Source: Chryseobacterium sp. ON_d1 (GTDB lineage: Bacteria; Bacteroidota; Bacteroidia; Flavobacteriales; Weeksellaceae). From it: a stretch of 64,000 nucleotides of DNA. This document shows, in pieces, positions 1-8,758 of the stretch (position 1 is the first letter of the stretch; each line of letters starts with the position of its first letter). A program made the translations under genes and the position numbers. The stretch covers positions 442,500 to 506,499 of the forward strand of contig NZ_BJTC01000001.1 in assembly GCF_006829085.1 (NCBI RefSeq). Direction: 5' to 3'. The notes under the pieces were generated by a model. The model had not been told where the DNA came from, searched no databases, and worked only from the letters and a program-made list of their open reading frames with translations.

Positions 1-668
1 ATATAACGTCTTGTTCTTTTTTCTTTAAGCAATACAAAATAAAGGAAAACAACCATGAAAATTCTGGAAATCAGAGTTGCCAGGGCCGATCCTTTTACCC
101 CCATCGGAGGTATTCCCCAGAGTCCTTTGATAAAAACATAATTCAGTGCAATATTGATGATATTGGCAATAATGGTAGCTTTTGTAACTCCGATCGTGTA
201 TGATAATCCTTCAGAAACTTCACGAAGCGTCTGAAATGCCATGAACGGAATCATACTGATTACCATGATACTTAAGAAGCTTACCGTATCGGGAATGATC
301 TTGGCAGGCTGCCCTGAGTGATAGAGGAGCGGCATTCCCATCAGTAAAATAACCATGAGAATGATCCCAACAGACATATTGATAATAAAACCATGACTGA
401 ATACAGAATTGATCGTAGCGTGATCTTCTTTCGAGTGTGCTTCCGAAACCAATGGCGGTATAGCAAATGAAAACCCAAGGGCCAATACAAAGATGGAGAA
501 AAATACCGCATTCCCCAATGAAACGGATGCCAGAGCATCAGCTCCCAATAATTTTCCGACAATAATATTATCGAATAAGTTTACTGAAACCTGCCCCACC
601 TGGGTAAGCATCACAGGCAGAGCCAAAGTCAGGCATTCTTTCGTATAGTTTTTGTTTAAAAAGTTCAT
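1..668 (-). CDS. MATE family efflux transporter, N-terminal part (cut by window edge)
   Basis: Reading from ATG at 666-668 toward position 1 gives about 222 residues of a multi-helix inner-membrane protein with MATE features near the N-terminus (ALPVMLTQVGQVSVNLFDN, then GADALASVSLGN). MATE proteins export cationic drugs or metabolites by Na+ or H+ antiport. The family is usually about 450 residues, so roughly half the gene lies outside the window. The frame is open to the edge with no stop. It is downstream of the response regulator gene on the same strand, but a strong hairpin lies between them, so it probably has its own promoter. The family call is secure; the substrate cannot be told. 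Confidence 0.85.
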   Translation of the reverse strand, partial: MNFLNKNYTKECLTLALPVMLTQVGQVSVNLFDNIIVGKLLGADALASVSLGNAVFFSIFVLALGFSFAIPPLVSEAHSKEDHATINSVFSHGFIINMSVGIILMVILLMGMPLLYHSGQPAKIIPDTVSFLSIMVISMIPFMAFQTLREVSEGLSYTIGVTKATIIANIINIALNYVFIKGLWGIPPMGVKGSALATLISRIFMVVFLYFVLLKEKRTRRY

Positions 669-710
669 AATATTTTAAGATTCATATAGTTTATAATTAA
701 AATAGGGGCA

Positions 711-748
711 AAAAAAAATTTGCAGTGTTTATACTGCAAATTTTTATA
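711..748 (-). terminator. Rho-independent terminator of the response regulator gene
   Basis: A perfect 10-bp inverted repeat (AAATTTGCAG / CTGCAAATTT) closes an 8-base loop. Read on the minus strand it is followed by a run of at least eight T. It separates the response regulator gene from the MATE gene. Confidence 0.75.
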
Positions 749-768
749 ATATTGTAATAATAGCTTTA

Positions 769-1953
769 TTATTTCCTTACAAAACTTGCAACGTCACTTT
801 CAGAAACAGTATTTCCACCAAGAATAATCAATCTTTCCACAACATTTCTTAATTCCCTGATATTTCCAGTCCATGAAAGAGCTTTTAAAGCATCAATCGC
901 TTTATCATCAAATTTTTTCGCAGCAGTACCATGCTCATCAGCAATCATACCTGCAAAATGCTCAACTAATAATTTGATGTCTTCTTTTCTTTCATCCAAT
1001 GGCGGAACATAGATTTCAATAACAGAAAGTCTGTGGTAAAGGTCTTCTCTGAATTTCCCTTCCTCTATTTCTTTCTGCATATTCTTATTTGTTGCCGCAA
1101 TTACTCTCACGTCAACTTTAATTTCTTTATCACTTCCAACAGGAGAAACTTTGCTTTCCTGAAGAGCTCTCAATACCTTAGCCTGAGCAATAAGGCTCAT
1201 ATCTCCAATCTCATCAAGGAAGATCGTACCGCCGTTTGCCTGTTCAAATTTTCCCTGTTTATCTTTAATGGCACCTGTAAAAGACCCTTTTACGTGTCCG
1301 AAAAGTTCAGATTCAATCAGCTCAGACGGGATAGCAGCACAGTTGACCTCTACCATTGGGCCTCTTGCACGCTCACTTTGATTGTGAATAGCGTGGGCTA
1401 CCAATTCTTTTCCTGCACCATTAGGTCCTGTGATCAAAACTCGGGCGTCAGAAGCAGCTACTTTTTCGATCATATCCTGGATCTTTTGAAGAGCAGGAGA
1501 AGTACCGATCATCTGATATTTTTTGCTTACTTTTTTCTTTAGAGTTTTATTCTCGGTCTGAAGATTCTTATTTTCTTTTTTCAGGGTTTCCTTTACCAAT
1601 GCATTTTTTACACTTGTAATAAGTCTGTTGATATCAATGGGTTTGGAGATAAAATCGTATGCACCCTCCTTCAGACAGGAAACAGCAGAATCGATATCTG
1701 CATGGCCTGAGATCATGATAAAAGTAGTTTCTGGCTTTAATGCGAGACTTTGCTTCAAAAGTTCGGTTCCTGAAAGTTTAGGCATCTTGATATCAGAAAT
1801 CACCAGTGCGAAATCTTCTTTTTCTACCTGTTTGTACCCTTCAAGGCCGTCTTCGGCGATAACAAATTCATAATCGGTTAGTTCATCCGAAAGAATACTG
1901 TGAAGTACTCCCGAGATTGCTTTTTCGTCTTCTACTATAAGGATTTTTTGCAT
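769..1953 (-). CDS. Sigma-54-type response regulator (REC + AAA+), no C-terminal HTH
   Basis: Residues about 1-120 form a CheY-like receiver with the acidic pair E8/D9, phospho-acceptor D54 (SDIKMP) and the conserved KP (SKPIDI). Residues about 150-385 are an NtrC-type AAA+ domain with a Walker A variant (GPNGAGKE, near 174-181) and a sigma54-contact loop reading GSFTGA rather than GAFTGA (near 221-226). The protein ends at 394 residues, soon after the RNVVERLI helix, without the Fis-type DNA-binding helix that full NtrC proteins carry at 440-480 residues. It may therefore act in solution, or through a partner, rather than at a fixed enhancer. No histidine kinase is adjacent. A TAnnTTTG promoter lies just upstream. 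Confidence 0.9.
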   Translation of the reverse strand: MQKILIVEDEKAISGVLHSILSDELTDYEFVIAEDGLEGYKQVEKEDFALVISDIKMPKLSGTELLKQSLALKPETTFIMISGHADIDSAVSCLKEGAYDFISKPIDINRLITSVKNALVKETLKKENKNLQTENKTLKKKVSKKYQMIGTSPALQKIQDMIEKVAASDARVLITGPNGAGKELVAHAIHNQSERARGPMVEVNCAAIPSELIESELFGHVKGSFTGAIKDKQGKFEQANGGTIFLDEIGDMSLIAQAKVLRALQESKVSPVGSDKEIKVDVRVIAATNKNMQKEIEEGKFREDLYHRLSVIEIYVPPLDERKEDIKLLVEHFAGMIADEHGTAAKKFDDKAIDALKALSWTGNIRELRNVVERLIILGGNTVSESDVASFVRK

Positions 1954-1958
1954 AGTTG

Positions 1959-1991
1959 CAAATTTAAATTTTTTGTTTCAATTATTAGCAA
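1959..1991 (-). promoter_or_regulatory. Bacteroidota promoter for the response regulator gene
   Basis: On the minus strand the -7 box TAAATTTG (1959-1966) is preceded at 22 bases by TTG (1989-1991). The ATG is 5 bases downstream of the box, so the leader would be almost absent. Confidence 0.55.
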
Positions 1992-2009
1992 AAACTGTAC
2001 CTAAATATT

Positions 2010-2669
2010 CTATTTTGAATAGTCTCTCCTTCCGAAAATAGCAGATCCAACCCTTACAGAATTAGCCCCACACTCAATGGCTACCGGAAAATCATCACTC
2101 ATTCCCATAGATAAAGTATTCAATGCTCTTACTGTACTTAGTTCATCAAAAAGGCCTTTCAGAACTAAAAACTCATTTCTTACCTGCTGTTCATCATCCG
2201 TGAATGTGGCCATTCCCATTAAGCCGGTGATTTCAACATTAGGAAAATGTCCGTCAATATATTTTCTGAAGAGATCTTTCGCTTCAGAAATGTCAAGCCC
2301 GAATTTACTTTCTTCTGCCGCAATTTTCACCTGTAAAAGAACTTTGATAATTCTGCTATGCTTTCCTGCTTCTTTGTTGATTTCTGCTAATAATTTTTCA
2401 GAATCCACACTTTGTATGGTATCAATAAAAGGAGCAATATACTTGACTTTATTTGTTTGCAAATGACCGATCAGATGCCATTGGATATCCTGAGGAAGAA
2501 GGGGGAATTTCTCCATCAGTTCCTGAACTTTATTTTCTCCAAAGACTCTCTGTCCCAGATCATAAACCTCCTGGACAGCTGAAGCGGGATGGGTTTTAGA
2601 AACAGCAACCAGCTGCACAGTGGATGGCAGCTGGTTCTTTATAGTGTTATAGTTCTCTTTAATACTCAT
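2010..2669 (-). CDS. YggS/PLPBP family pyridoxal-phosphate-binding homeostasis protein
   Basis: A 219-residue member of the PLP homeostasis family (alanine-racemase-like single-domain TIM barrel). The PLP lysine lies in the motif VAVSKTHP near the N-terminus. Further hallmarks are FGENKVQE, WHLIGHLQTNK, LMGMATF, LSMGMSDDF and the phosphate-binding region SVRVGSAIFG. The family buffers free PLP in the cytoplasm and is not a classical enzyme. The frame can be extended 14 residues upstream to 2711, but a good promoter (2675-2704) lies inside that extension and family members start close to MSIKENY, so I use the ATG at 2667-2669. Confidence 0.92.
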   Translation of the reverse strand: MSIKENYNTIKNQLPSTVQLVAVSKTHPASAVQEVYDLGQRVFGENKVQELMEKFPLLPQDIQWHLIGHLQTNKVKYIAPFIDTIQSVDSEKLLAEINKEAGKHSRIIKVLLQVKIAAEESKFGLDISEAKDLFRKYIDGHFPNVEITGLMGMATFTDDEQQVRNEFLVLKGLFDELSTVRALNTLSMGMSDDFPVAIECGANSVRVGSAIFGRRDYSK

Positions 2670-2674
2670 AAATA

Positions 2675-2704
2675 CAAATGTCCGAAAATTCCCTGAATGT
2701 TCAA
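2675..2704 (-). promoter_or_regulatory. Promoter for the YggS-family gene
   Basis: Minus strand: -7 box GACATTTG (7 of 8 to TAnnTTTG; 2675-2682), 19-base spacer, TTG at 2702-2704. It sits 5 bases before the chosen ATG and decides the start. Confidence 0.55.
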
Positions 2705-2735
2705 AGCTCAAAGATCATCAGATCTTCTGTGCATA

Positions 2736-3602
2736 TTAATTCAAAACCTCATTGATTTTAGGGTACTGTGAAATTTTTCTGAAAACAAACCTGTTGCTTT
2801 TCTGCAGTTTTTCAATGAAAAGATCCAGTTCATTGATAGAATCTGCATCTCTCAGATACTGATCATGGGTAAGAAATACAAGGTGTCGTGAAGTCTTTTC
2901 AAGATCGTTTAAGAAGATACTGTCTACCTTTTTGATCATGGCTTCATGACTTCCCTTTAAAGTCATCTTTTGGGAAGGTCTCCATTCCAGGTCCCAGCCA
3001 ATTACTTTATATCCTGCTTTTTTGAGGCCGTCTGCAGCTGCAGTAGAACTTTTGATATCCGTTACATTAATATTGTTCAGCCTCCATATATTTCTCCCTG
3101 GAGTTCTTGCTATTTTATCATAAAGCTTCAGGCTGTCTCTGGCAATGTCAAAATCATGAACGACGGCATCAGCATTTTTATAAAAATCGGTGTACTTATT
3201 GTGGGCATGGGTAAAACTGTGATTAGCCAGTTCTATCAGTGGATTCTGCTTAAGCAGCAGCAGATCATCTTTCTGTTTTTTGCTTCCATATGCATGTTTC
3301 CCCACGAGAAAGGCAGTTGCGCAAACATTTCTTTTATCCAGGATTTTTAAAAGATTTTCGGTTCCCTGATTGGGACCGTCATCGAAGGTAAGGTAGATTA
3401 TTCTTTTATCAGGGTCTACGCTTTCTTCGTCCATTTTGGGGACTATTTCTGCGGCAGGATGTTCCTGTGATCTGACGACGGGGTCATGATTCACTTCATT
3501 CTTGAAATTACAGCTGTTCAATAAAACTGAAGTTGCACTCACCAATGCAAACATCCCGAGGAAAGTCTTATTTCTTGACTTTCCCGCAAAAATTTTTCTC
3601 AT
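2736..3602 (-). CDS. Polysaccharide deacetylase family lipoprotein (NodB domain)
   Basis: 288 residues from ATG 3602. The frame opens earlier (3647), but MRKIFAGK begins a normal lipoprotein signal peptide with lipobox LNSC near residue 31, so the protein is probably anchored to a membrane facing the periplasm. The NodB deacetylase core has the metal/catalytic motif YLTFDDGPN and the zinc-binding HSFTHAH. The family removes N- or O-acetyl groups from peptidoglycan or surface polysaccharides; the substrate here is unknown. Upstream of the gene is an AT-rich stretch of about 250 bases with nothing else recognised. The gene ends 66 bases before the YggS-family start on the same strand. Confidence 0.85.
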   Translation of the reverse strand: MRKIFAGKSRNKTFLGMFALVSATSVLLNSCNFKNEVNHDPVVRSQEHPAAEIVPKMDEESVDPDKRIIYLTFDDGPNQGTENLLKILDKRNVCATAFLVGKHAYGSKKQKDDLLLLKQNPLIELANHSFTHAHNKYTDFYKNADAVVHDFDIARDSLKLYDKIARTPGRNIWRLNNINVTDIKSSTAAADGLKKAGYKVIGWDLEWRPSQKMTLKGSHEAMIKKVDSIFLNDLEKTSRHLVFLTHDQYLRDADSINELDLFIEKLQKSNRFVFRKISQYPKINEVLN

Positions 3603-3898
3603 AAAAATAATGGAATTTAAATTGTTAAAAATCGTTAAAAATAACAACAGAAAGTTAACAAATTATATGCCATGCAGTACAGAAATTTTTCTTTTTAAGT
3701 TTATTTTAAGAACTTTATTTTAAAGGAGATTTCCATTGTCATTATGAATTATTATGTATGGTTTTCTTTTATTTAAAATTTAACATTTATAAATACAAAA
3801 GCAATAGTTGTTTTCTATCTTTATTGAGTTTTTAACATTCTTCATTGGATGGAGAAATATTTTTATTTTAACAAAATCAACGACATCCAGTATATTTG

Positions 3899-4627
3899 TT
3901 ATTCTAAAATTGTCTTCAGAAGCAATGAATTTTTAATGGCTGCCGTTCCCCAGGTATTATTGAAAAAAATAAAAGAAGTTAGCCCGGTATCTTTAATCTT
4001 TTCAGCAAGCCCATTTAAAAAGCTTTCACTGTATTCTGATTTATAAAGAACAGGTTTCCCATGAAGTCTGTAATACAATATTCCCGGATGGTTGATGATC
4101 AGATCTTCCGGAAGGTCGCCCGGAAAACTTACACCGGAAAAAATAATACGATGTTTTTGTAAAAGATCATATATTTCTTTTTCCCACCATGAGTTGTGCC
4201 GGAATTCTATGACGTTCAGAAAACGGTGATCAATATTGTTGAAGATACGTTCCGTGTTTTCAGGAGTCCTTTTGAAGGAAGGAGGGAGTTGGTATAGAAA
4301 TCCTGAAAGCTTATCCTTCAGACTGCTTTGAATATGACTGCAGAAGAGTTCAATTTCTTCCTTTGAATTTTCAAGCCGGTTCTGATGGGTAATGGATTTA
4401 GGAATTTTAATAAAAAATCTAAATGCATCCGGTGTTTCATCATACCACTTCAACAGTGTTTTTGAGGTCGGTTTTCTGTAAAAAGTAGAATTGATTTCTA
4501 CAGTGTTGAATGTCTTTGAGTATAAGGAAAGAAAATCTTTACTTTGGGCATTTTCAGGATATAAAGACCCTTTCCAGTCATTATTATAAAATCCCGAACA
4601 GCCTATGTAAAGATTTTCTTTTGTCAT
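3899..4627 (-). CDS. DUF72 family protein
   Basis: 242 residues with the typical DUF72 start (IGCSGFYNNDWKGSLYP), internal motifs EINSTFYRKP and FRFFIKIPKSITH, and a C-terminal Asn/Trp-rich segment (FFNNTWGTAA). DUF72 proteins are TIM-barrel-like with an uncharacterised role. The ATG lies 4 bases after the stop of the copper ATPase, so the two genes are very probably co-transcribed. That pairing is an inference about expression only and does not give this protein a copper role. Confidence 0.88.
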   Translation of the reverse strand: MTKENLYIGCSGFYNNDWKGSLYPENAQSKDFLSLYSKTFNTVEINSTFYRKPTSKTLLKWYDETPDAFRFFIKIPKSITHQNRLENSKEEIELFCSHIQSSLKDKLSGFLYQLPPSFKRTPENTERIFNNIDHRFLNVIEFRHNSWWEKEIYDLLQKHRIIFSGVSFPGDLPEDLIINHPGILYYRLHGKPVLYKSEYSESFLNGLAEKIKDTGLTSFIFFNNTWGTAAIKNSLLLKTILE

Positions 4628-4631
4628 AATA

Positions 4632-7487
4632 TTATTGTATGTCCAGATCTACGGAGTTTAATCTCAATGAATTAAGGATCACTGAAAGTGAGCTGAAACT
4701 CATTGCCGCTGCTGCAATCATTGGTGATAACAGAATTCCAAAGAATGGATACAATAATCCTGCCGCAACCGGAACTCCCAAAACATTGTAGATGAATGCG
4801 AAGAACAGATTTTCTTTTATGTTTTTAAGAAGCTTTTCACTGAGTAGTTTTGCTTTGGCTACTCCTAAGATATCTCCTTTTAATAAAGTGATCTCGGCAC
4901 TTTCAATGGCTACATCCGTTCCTGTTCCCATAGCAATTCCCACATCAGACTGGGCAAGGGCAGGAGAGTCATTGATCCCGTCTCCGGTCATAGCCACTAT
5001 TTTACCTTGCTGCTGCAGCTTTTTAACTTCATTGAGTTTATCTTCAGGAAGGCAGTTCGCTTTGAAGTGTCTGATTCCCAGTTCATCGGCCACGGCTTTG
5101 GCCGTATGTTCGTTGTCTCCGGTCATCATGATTACATCGATGCCTTCGCTCATTAATTGTTTAACAGCTTTTTTAGAACTTTCCTTGATTTTATCTGTAA
5201 AACTTATAAAGCCAAGTACCTGCTGATCTTGTGCTACATAAGAAATTGTATGCGCTTTGGACTGTACTTCTACAGCTTTTTGTTTTAAAGTCTCCGGAAT
5301 CTGGATCTGATGTGAGGTCAGCAGGCTTTCATTTCCTAAATATGCTGTTTTGTCATTGATGTTTCCTTTCACTCCTTTTCCTGAAATGTTTTCGAACCGG
5401 TCTACTTTTTCAGCAGTTATATTTTTTTCTTTTGCTCTTTTTATAACCGCATTGGATAATGGGTGTTCAGAATTTTGATTCAGTGAAAAAGCAAGTTTTA
5501 AAATCTGATTCTGTTCACCGGCTGCTGTTTCTATATATTCTACCGACGGTTTTCCTTCCGTTAAAGTTCCTGTCTTGTCAGTGATCAGAACATTGACTTT
5601 ATTCATCTGCTCAAGAGCTTCAGCGTTTTTGATCAGGATTCCGTTTTTGGCCCCTTTTCCAATTCCTACCATTAACGACATTGGCGTTGCCAACCCAAGT
5701 GCACAAGGACAGGCTACAATGAGTACTGCTACAGCATTGACGAAAGCAAATAAGCTTCTTTTCCCTTCAGGACCGAAAAACTGCCACAGAATAAAGGTAA
5801 GCACAGCAATAAGGATCACCACTGGAACAAACACTTTTGAGACCTTGTCCGTCAGTTTTTGAATAGGGGCTTTGCTTCGGCTGGCTTCATTGACCATTTT
5901 AATGATCTGTGAGAGCAAGGTTTCGTCGCCTACTTTTTCTGCTTTCATGATGAAAACCCGGTTTCCGTTTATTGTTCCAGAAGATACTTTATCATCAGTG
6001 TTTTTTTCAACAGGAACAGGTTCTCCCGTAATCATGCTTTCATCTACGATAGAATTGCCTTCTGTGATTTTTCCGTCTACGGGAATCTTTTCACCAGGCT
6101 TTACTTTTAATAAGTCTCCTATTTTTACCTGCGAAAGCAACACTCTTTTTTCTTCGCCATTGATCATAAGATTGGCTTCATCTGGTGAAAGATTTATTAA
6201 TTCTTTGATGGCATTTCCTGTCTTCTTATGAGCTGCCGCTTCCATTAACTGGCCTAAAATAACAAGGGTTAAAATCACGCAGACCGCTTCAAAGTACAAC
6301 GGGATTTCATGATTATGCCCACGGATTTCATGAGGAATAATGTCCGGAAAAATTAAAGCAACAATACTGAAAATAAATGCTGCAGCCACTCCCAGCGCAA
6401 TAAGACTGAACATATTGAGATTCCATGTCTTAAAGGAAATCCAGCCTCTTTTCAATAAGAACCACCCGGAATAAAACATCACCGGAAGAGTGAAGGCAAG
6501 CTCGATAAATCCCTGAACCTGATGGGAAAAAGGAAAATTGATAACCATCCCACCCATCGAAAGAATGAAAACGGGAATGGTAAATGCTAATGAAATAATG
6601 AATTTTCTCTTTAATATATGGTATGTTTCATCCTCTTCATCATCACCGCTGTCAGGCATTCTTACGAGGTCCATTCCACAGATAGGGCAGTCTCCCGGTT
6701 CGTCACGAATAATTTCCGGGTGCATTGGACAGGTATATTTTGCGGTTTTCTTTTCTGGGTATTTAACAAGATCCATTCCGCAGACCGGGCATCCCACATT
6801 GGAATCATAAGTTTTATCCCCTTCACAATACATCGGACAGTAATATCTGCCTGCCATTTCATCGGTTACTTTTGGAGCTTTATGGTGGGTATGATGATGG
6901 TCGTGATGCTTGTGAACGTGTGAATGAGAATGTAAGCCTCCTTTCTGAATAAGTTCTTCAGTGATAGGTTCCAAATGCATATGACAAACCGGACAGTCTC
7001 CTTTTTCATTGTACACCTTATCTCCTTCACAAAACATCGGACAATAATATTTTCCAAGATTGTCTTTAAAGTTTTCCGGAAGGTTGTCTGCAGAATAAGT
7101 AGGTTTGTGATGGGGATCTTTGGCCAGTTTTTCTTCAATAGGTACAAGATACATATTACATACAGGGCATCTCTCTCCCTGTTTGAAATACACTTTATCT
7201 CCTTCGCATTCCATCGGGCAATAGTATACTGAAGACGGCGATACACGATCCTGAGGCTTTAAAAAGGCTTTTTCGGGATTGTGGGGATCTTCAAGCCTGT
7301 ATTTTCCTATTTCTGCCAGGGCATCATTTAAAACGGAAAGCTGGACTCTATGATCAGAAATGATTGTTGCGGTATTGGTTTCCAGATTTATCTCTGCTGT
7401 AACACCATCAATACTGTTCAGTTGATTTGAGATCTTTTTCTGGCAGCCGGAACAGGTCATTCCGAGTATTTTATACTGTTGTTCCAT
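4632..7487 (-). CDS. Copper-type heavy-metal P1B ATPase with four N-terminal HMBD modules and a His-rich linker
   Basis: 951 residues from ATG 7485-7487 (the frame opens 10 codons earlier). The N-terminal HMA domain has GMTCSGC (C12, C15). Four Cys-rich heavy-metal-binding modules follow, near 85-117, 144-175, 210-241 and 248-279, each with YxCPM and CPxCxM. Modules 2 and 3 are separated by a run of His ([17 protein letters not shown]). The ATPase core has the transport motif CPC (near 593), DKTGTLTEG (near 636) and [11 protein letters not shown] (near 834), with TM segments around them. The CPC motif and HMA domain indicate Cu+ (or Ag+) export from the cytoplasm. Usual members have one or two such modules, so the N-terminus is expanded. 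A candidate metal-sensing regulator is directly upstream. Confidence 0.93.
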   Translation of the reverse strand: MEQQYKILGMTCSGCQKKISNQLNSIDGVTAEINLETNTATIISDHRVQLSVLNDALAEIGKYRLEDPHNPEKAFLKPQDRVSPSSVYYCPMECEGDKVYFKQGERCPVCNMYLVPIEEKLAKDPHHKPTYSADNLPENFKDNLGKYYCPMFCEGDKVYNEKGDCPVCHMHLEPITEELIQKGGLHSHSHVHKHHDHHHTHHKAPKVTDEMAGRYYCPMYCEGDKTYDSNVGCPVCGMDLVKYPEKKTAKYTCPMHPEIIRDEPGDCPICGMDLVRMPDSGDDEEDETYHILKRKFIISLAFTIPVFILSMGGMVINFPFSHQVQGFIELAFTLPVMFYSGWFLLKRGWISFKTWNLNMFSLIALGVAAAFIFSIVALIFPDIIPHEIRGHNHEIPLYFEAVCVILTLVILGQLMEAAAHKKTGNAIKELINLSPDEANLMINGEEKRVLLSQVKIGDLLKVKPGEKIPVDGKITEGNSIVDESMITGEPVPVEKNTDDKVSSGTINGNRVFIMKAEKVGDETLLSQIIKMVNEASRSKAPIQKLTDKVSKVFVPVVILIAVLTFILWQFFGPEGKRSLFAFVNAVAVLIVACPCALGLATPMSLMVGIGKGAKNGILIKNAEALEQMNKVNVLITDKTGTLTEGKPSVEYIETAAGEQNQILKLAFSLNQNSEHPLSNAVIKRAKEKNITAEKVDRFENISGKGVKGNINDKTAYLGNESLLTSHQIQIPETLKQKAVEVQSKAHTISYVAQDQQVLGFISFTDKIKESSKKAVKQLMSEGIDVIMMTGDNEHTAKAVADELGIRHFKANCLPEDKLNEVKKLQQQGKIVAMTGDGINDSPALAQSDVGIAMGTGTDVAIESAEITLLKGDILGVAKAKLLSEKLLKNIKENLFFAFIYNVLGVPVAAGLLYPFFGILLSPMIAAAAMSFSSLSVILNSLRLNSVDLDIQ

Positions 7488-7559
7488 GATTCTTAAATTT
7501 ATACTACAAATTTCCAAAATGGATATCTAAGGCTGTTATAAATTTAAGGATAATAGTTA

Positions 7560-7710
7560 TAAAATTAGGTTAGAGGGTAGGAGAGTTTGAGGGTGGGAGA
7601 GTATAAGAGTAAGAGGGGTTAAGAGTTGTAGAGCTTTAGAATTTGAGCGTTTGTAAGTGAAATAGGAATATTTAGCTCCTTTGACCCTAAACACTCAAAC
7701 TCTAAAACTT
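7560..7710. repeat. Purine-rich direct repeats and an imperfect inverted repeat between regulator and ATPase
   Basis: 7570-7620 contains short direct repeats of the form GGGAGAGT/GAGGGT. The segment 7631-7652 (GAGCTTTAGAATTTGAGCG...) is matched in inverse orientation by 7689-7710 at 18 of 22 positions; the second arm runs into the stop codon of the AraC-like gene. Such intergenic elements could fold in RNA between the two coding regions and set their relative expression. The copy number in the genome cannot be seen here. Confidence 0.5.
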
Positions 7711-8269
7711 ACAGATTATCAAGCGCTTTGCGGTGGTGTTCTTTAAGTTTTTTGAACTCTGTGGGTGTGAATCCGGTTACATTGCGGAATTGGGTAGAAA
7801 GATGCTGAACACTTTTATACCCCAGCTTACCTGCAATTTCGGTAAGATTGAATTCGTTATATAAAAGAAGTTCTTTTACCTTTTCAATTTTCTGAAGGAT
7901 AAAGAACTGTTCTAATGTAATATTCTCGTTTTGCGAAAATGTTTTTGAAAGCGAACTGTAATCTTTGTGAAGCTTTGAGCTTAAAAATTCTGAAAGCAGA
8001 AAGTCCTCCGCAATATCCAGTTCACTGATCTTTACAATAATCAGATTTTTGATCTTTTCCACAACCTGGCGGGCAGAATCCATGATTCTTTCAAAGCCTG
8101 TATTGAGGAGTTCTTTCTCTATGACCTGCATTTTTTCCGGAGAAATGTCAGTTTCGGTTTCTACTTCTCCCAATAAGATATTGGTAATGTTTACATCCGC
8201 ATTACGGAAAATGTTTTCCACTGCCGCAATGCATCTGTTGCAGACCATATTTTTTATGAAAATCTTCAT
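7709..8269 (-). CDS. AraC-family regulator with N-terminal HMA-like metal-binding domain
   Basis: 186 residues. Residues 1-65 resemble an HMA copper-binding fold: a beta strand, then the CxxC loop NMVCNRCIAAVE (C10, C13). Residues about 95-175 are an AraC-type double helix-turn-helix (LTEIAGKLGYKSVQHLSTQF, VTGFTPTEFKKLK). No other sensor domain fits in the length, so I infer a one-component metal sensor, most plausibly for copper because the next gene on the strand is a Cu+-type ATPase. Its start codon overlaps the stop of the thioesterase gene by 4 bases (8266-8269), so it is translationally coupled to that gene. Domain calls are firm; the ligand is inference. Confidence 0.82.
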   Translation of the reverse strand: MKIFIKNMVCNRCIAAVENIFRNADVNITNILLGEVETETDISPEKMQVIEKELLNTGFERIMDSARQVVEKIKNLIIVKISELDIAEDFLLSEFLSSKLHKDYSSLSKTFSQNENITLEQFFILQKIEKVKELLLYNEFNLTEIAGKLGYKSVQHLSTQFRNVTGFTPTEFKKLKEHHRKALDNL

Positions 8270-8661
8270 AGGCTGCTGTTTAACCTGTCTTTTACAAATT
8301 CGATTTTAGTTTTGCCATGAGGGACAGGATTACCTTCTGTATCAAGATTTACCATGACAATTTTATCTACGGTAATAATGGTCTGGTGGGTCATTTTGTT
8401 TCGGACATCACATCTTAACGTAATAGAGGAAGATCCGAAATGTGTAGCCTCAATTCCTATTTCTATAATGTCTCCCTGTTTGGCAGAACTTACAAAGTTG
8501 ATTTCAGAGATAAATTTAGTAACCACTTTTGTGTTTTCCAATTGGATAATGGCATAAAGAGCAGCTTCTTCATCAATCCATTGAAGGAGTCTTCCTCCGA
8601 AAAGTGAGTGGTTTGGATTTAAGTCTTCGGGCTTTACCCATTTTCTGGTATGGTAGTTCAT
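8266..8661 (-). CDS. Hotdog-fold acyl-CoA thioesterase
   Basis: 131 residues. The hotdog signature is the segment NPNHSLFGGRLLQWIDEEAA, followed by TKFISEINFVSSAKQGD and GSSSITLRCDV. The family hydrolyses acyl-CoA thioesters in the cytoplasm. The frame can begin at a TTG at 8685, but that TTG is the end of a perfect -7 box (TAAATTTG), so the ATG at 8659-8661 is chosen. Its stop overlaps the start of the HMA-AraC regulator, making a two-gene transcript. The link between a thioesterase and a metal regulator is unexplained and may only be shared expression. Confidence 0.85.
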   Translation of the reverse strand: MNYHTRKWVKPEDLNPNHSLFGGRLLQWIDEEAALYAIIQLENTKVVTKFISEINFVSSAKQGDIIEIGIEATHFGSSSITLRCDVRNKMTHQTIITVDKIVMVNLDTEGNPVPHGKTKIEFVKDRLNSSL

Positions 8662-8682
8662 GTCTTTTAATAATTTGAAGTA

Positions 8683-8713
8683 CAAATTTAGTGTTAAAAG
8701 CTGATCTTTTCAA
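8683..8713 (-). promoter_or_regulatory. Promoter for thioesterase + HMA-AraC regulator
   Basis: Minus strand: -7 box TAAATTTG (8683-8690), 20-base spacer, TTG (8711-8713). The box ends 21 bases before the ATG. Confidence 0.6.
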
Positions 8714-8758
8714 AACAATAGTATTTATTGATCTGAAAAGTATTATTCATTTTCTCAA

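Noticed and set aside
7560..7710. CRISPR-like repeats
   Set aside because: Units are short, uneven and without unique spacers.
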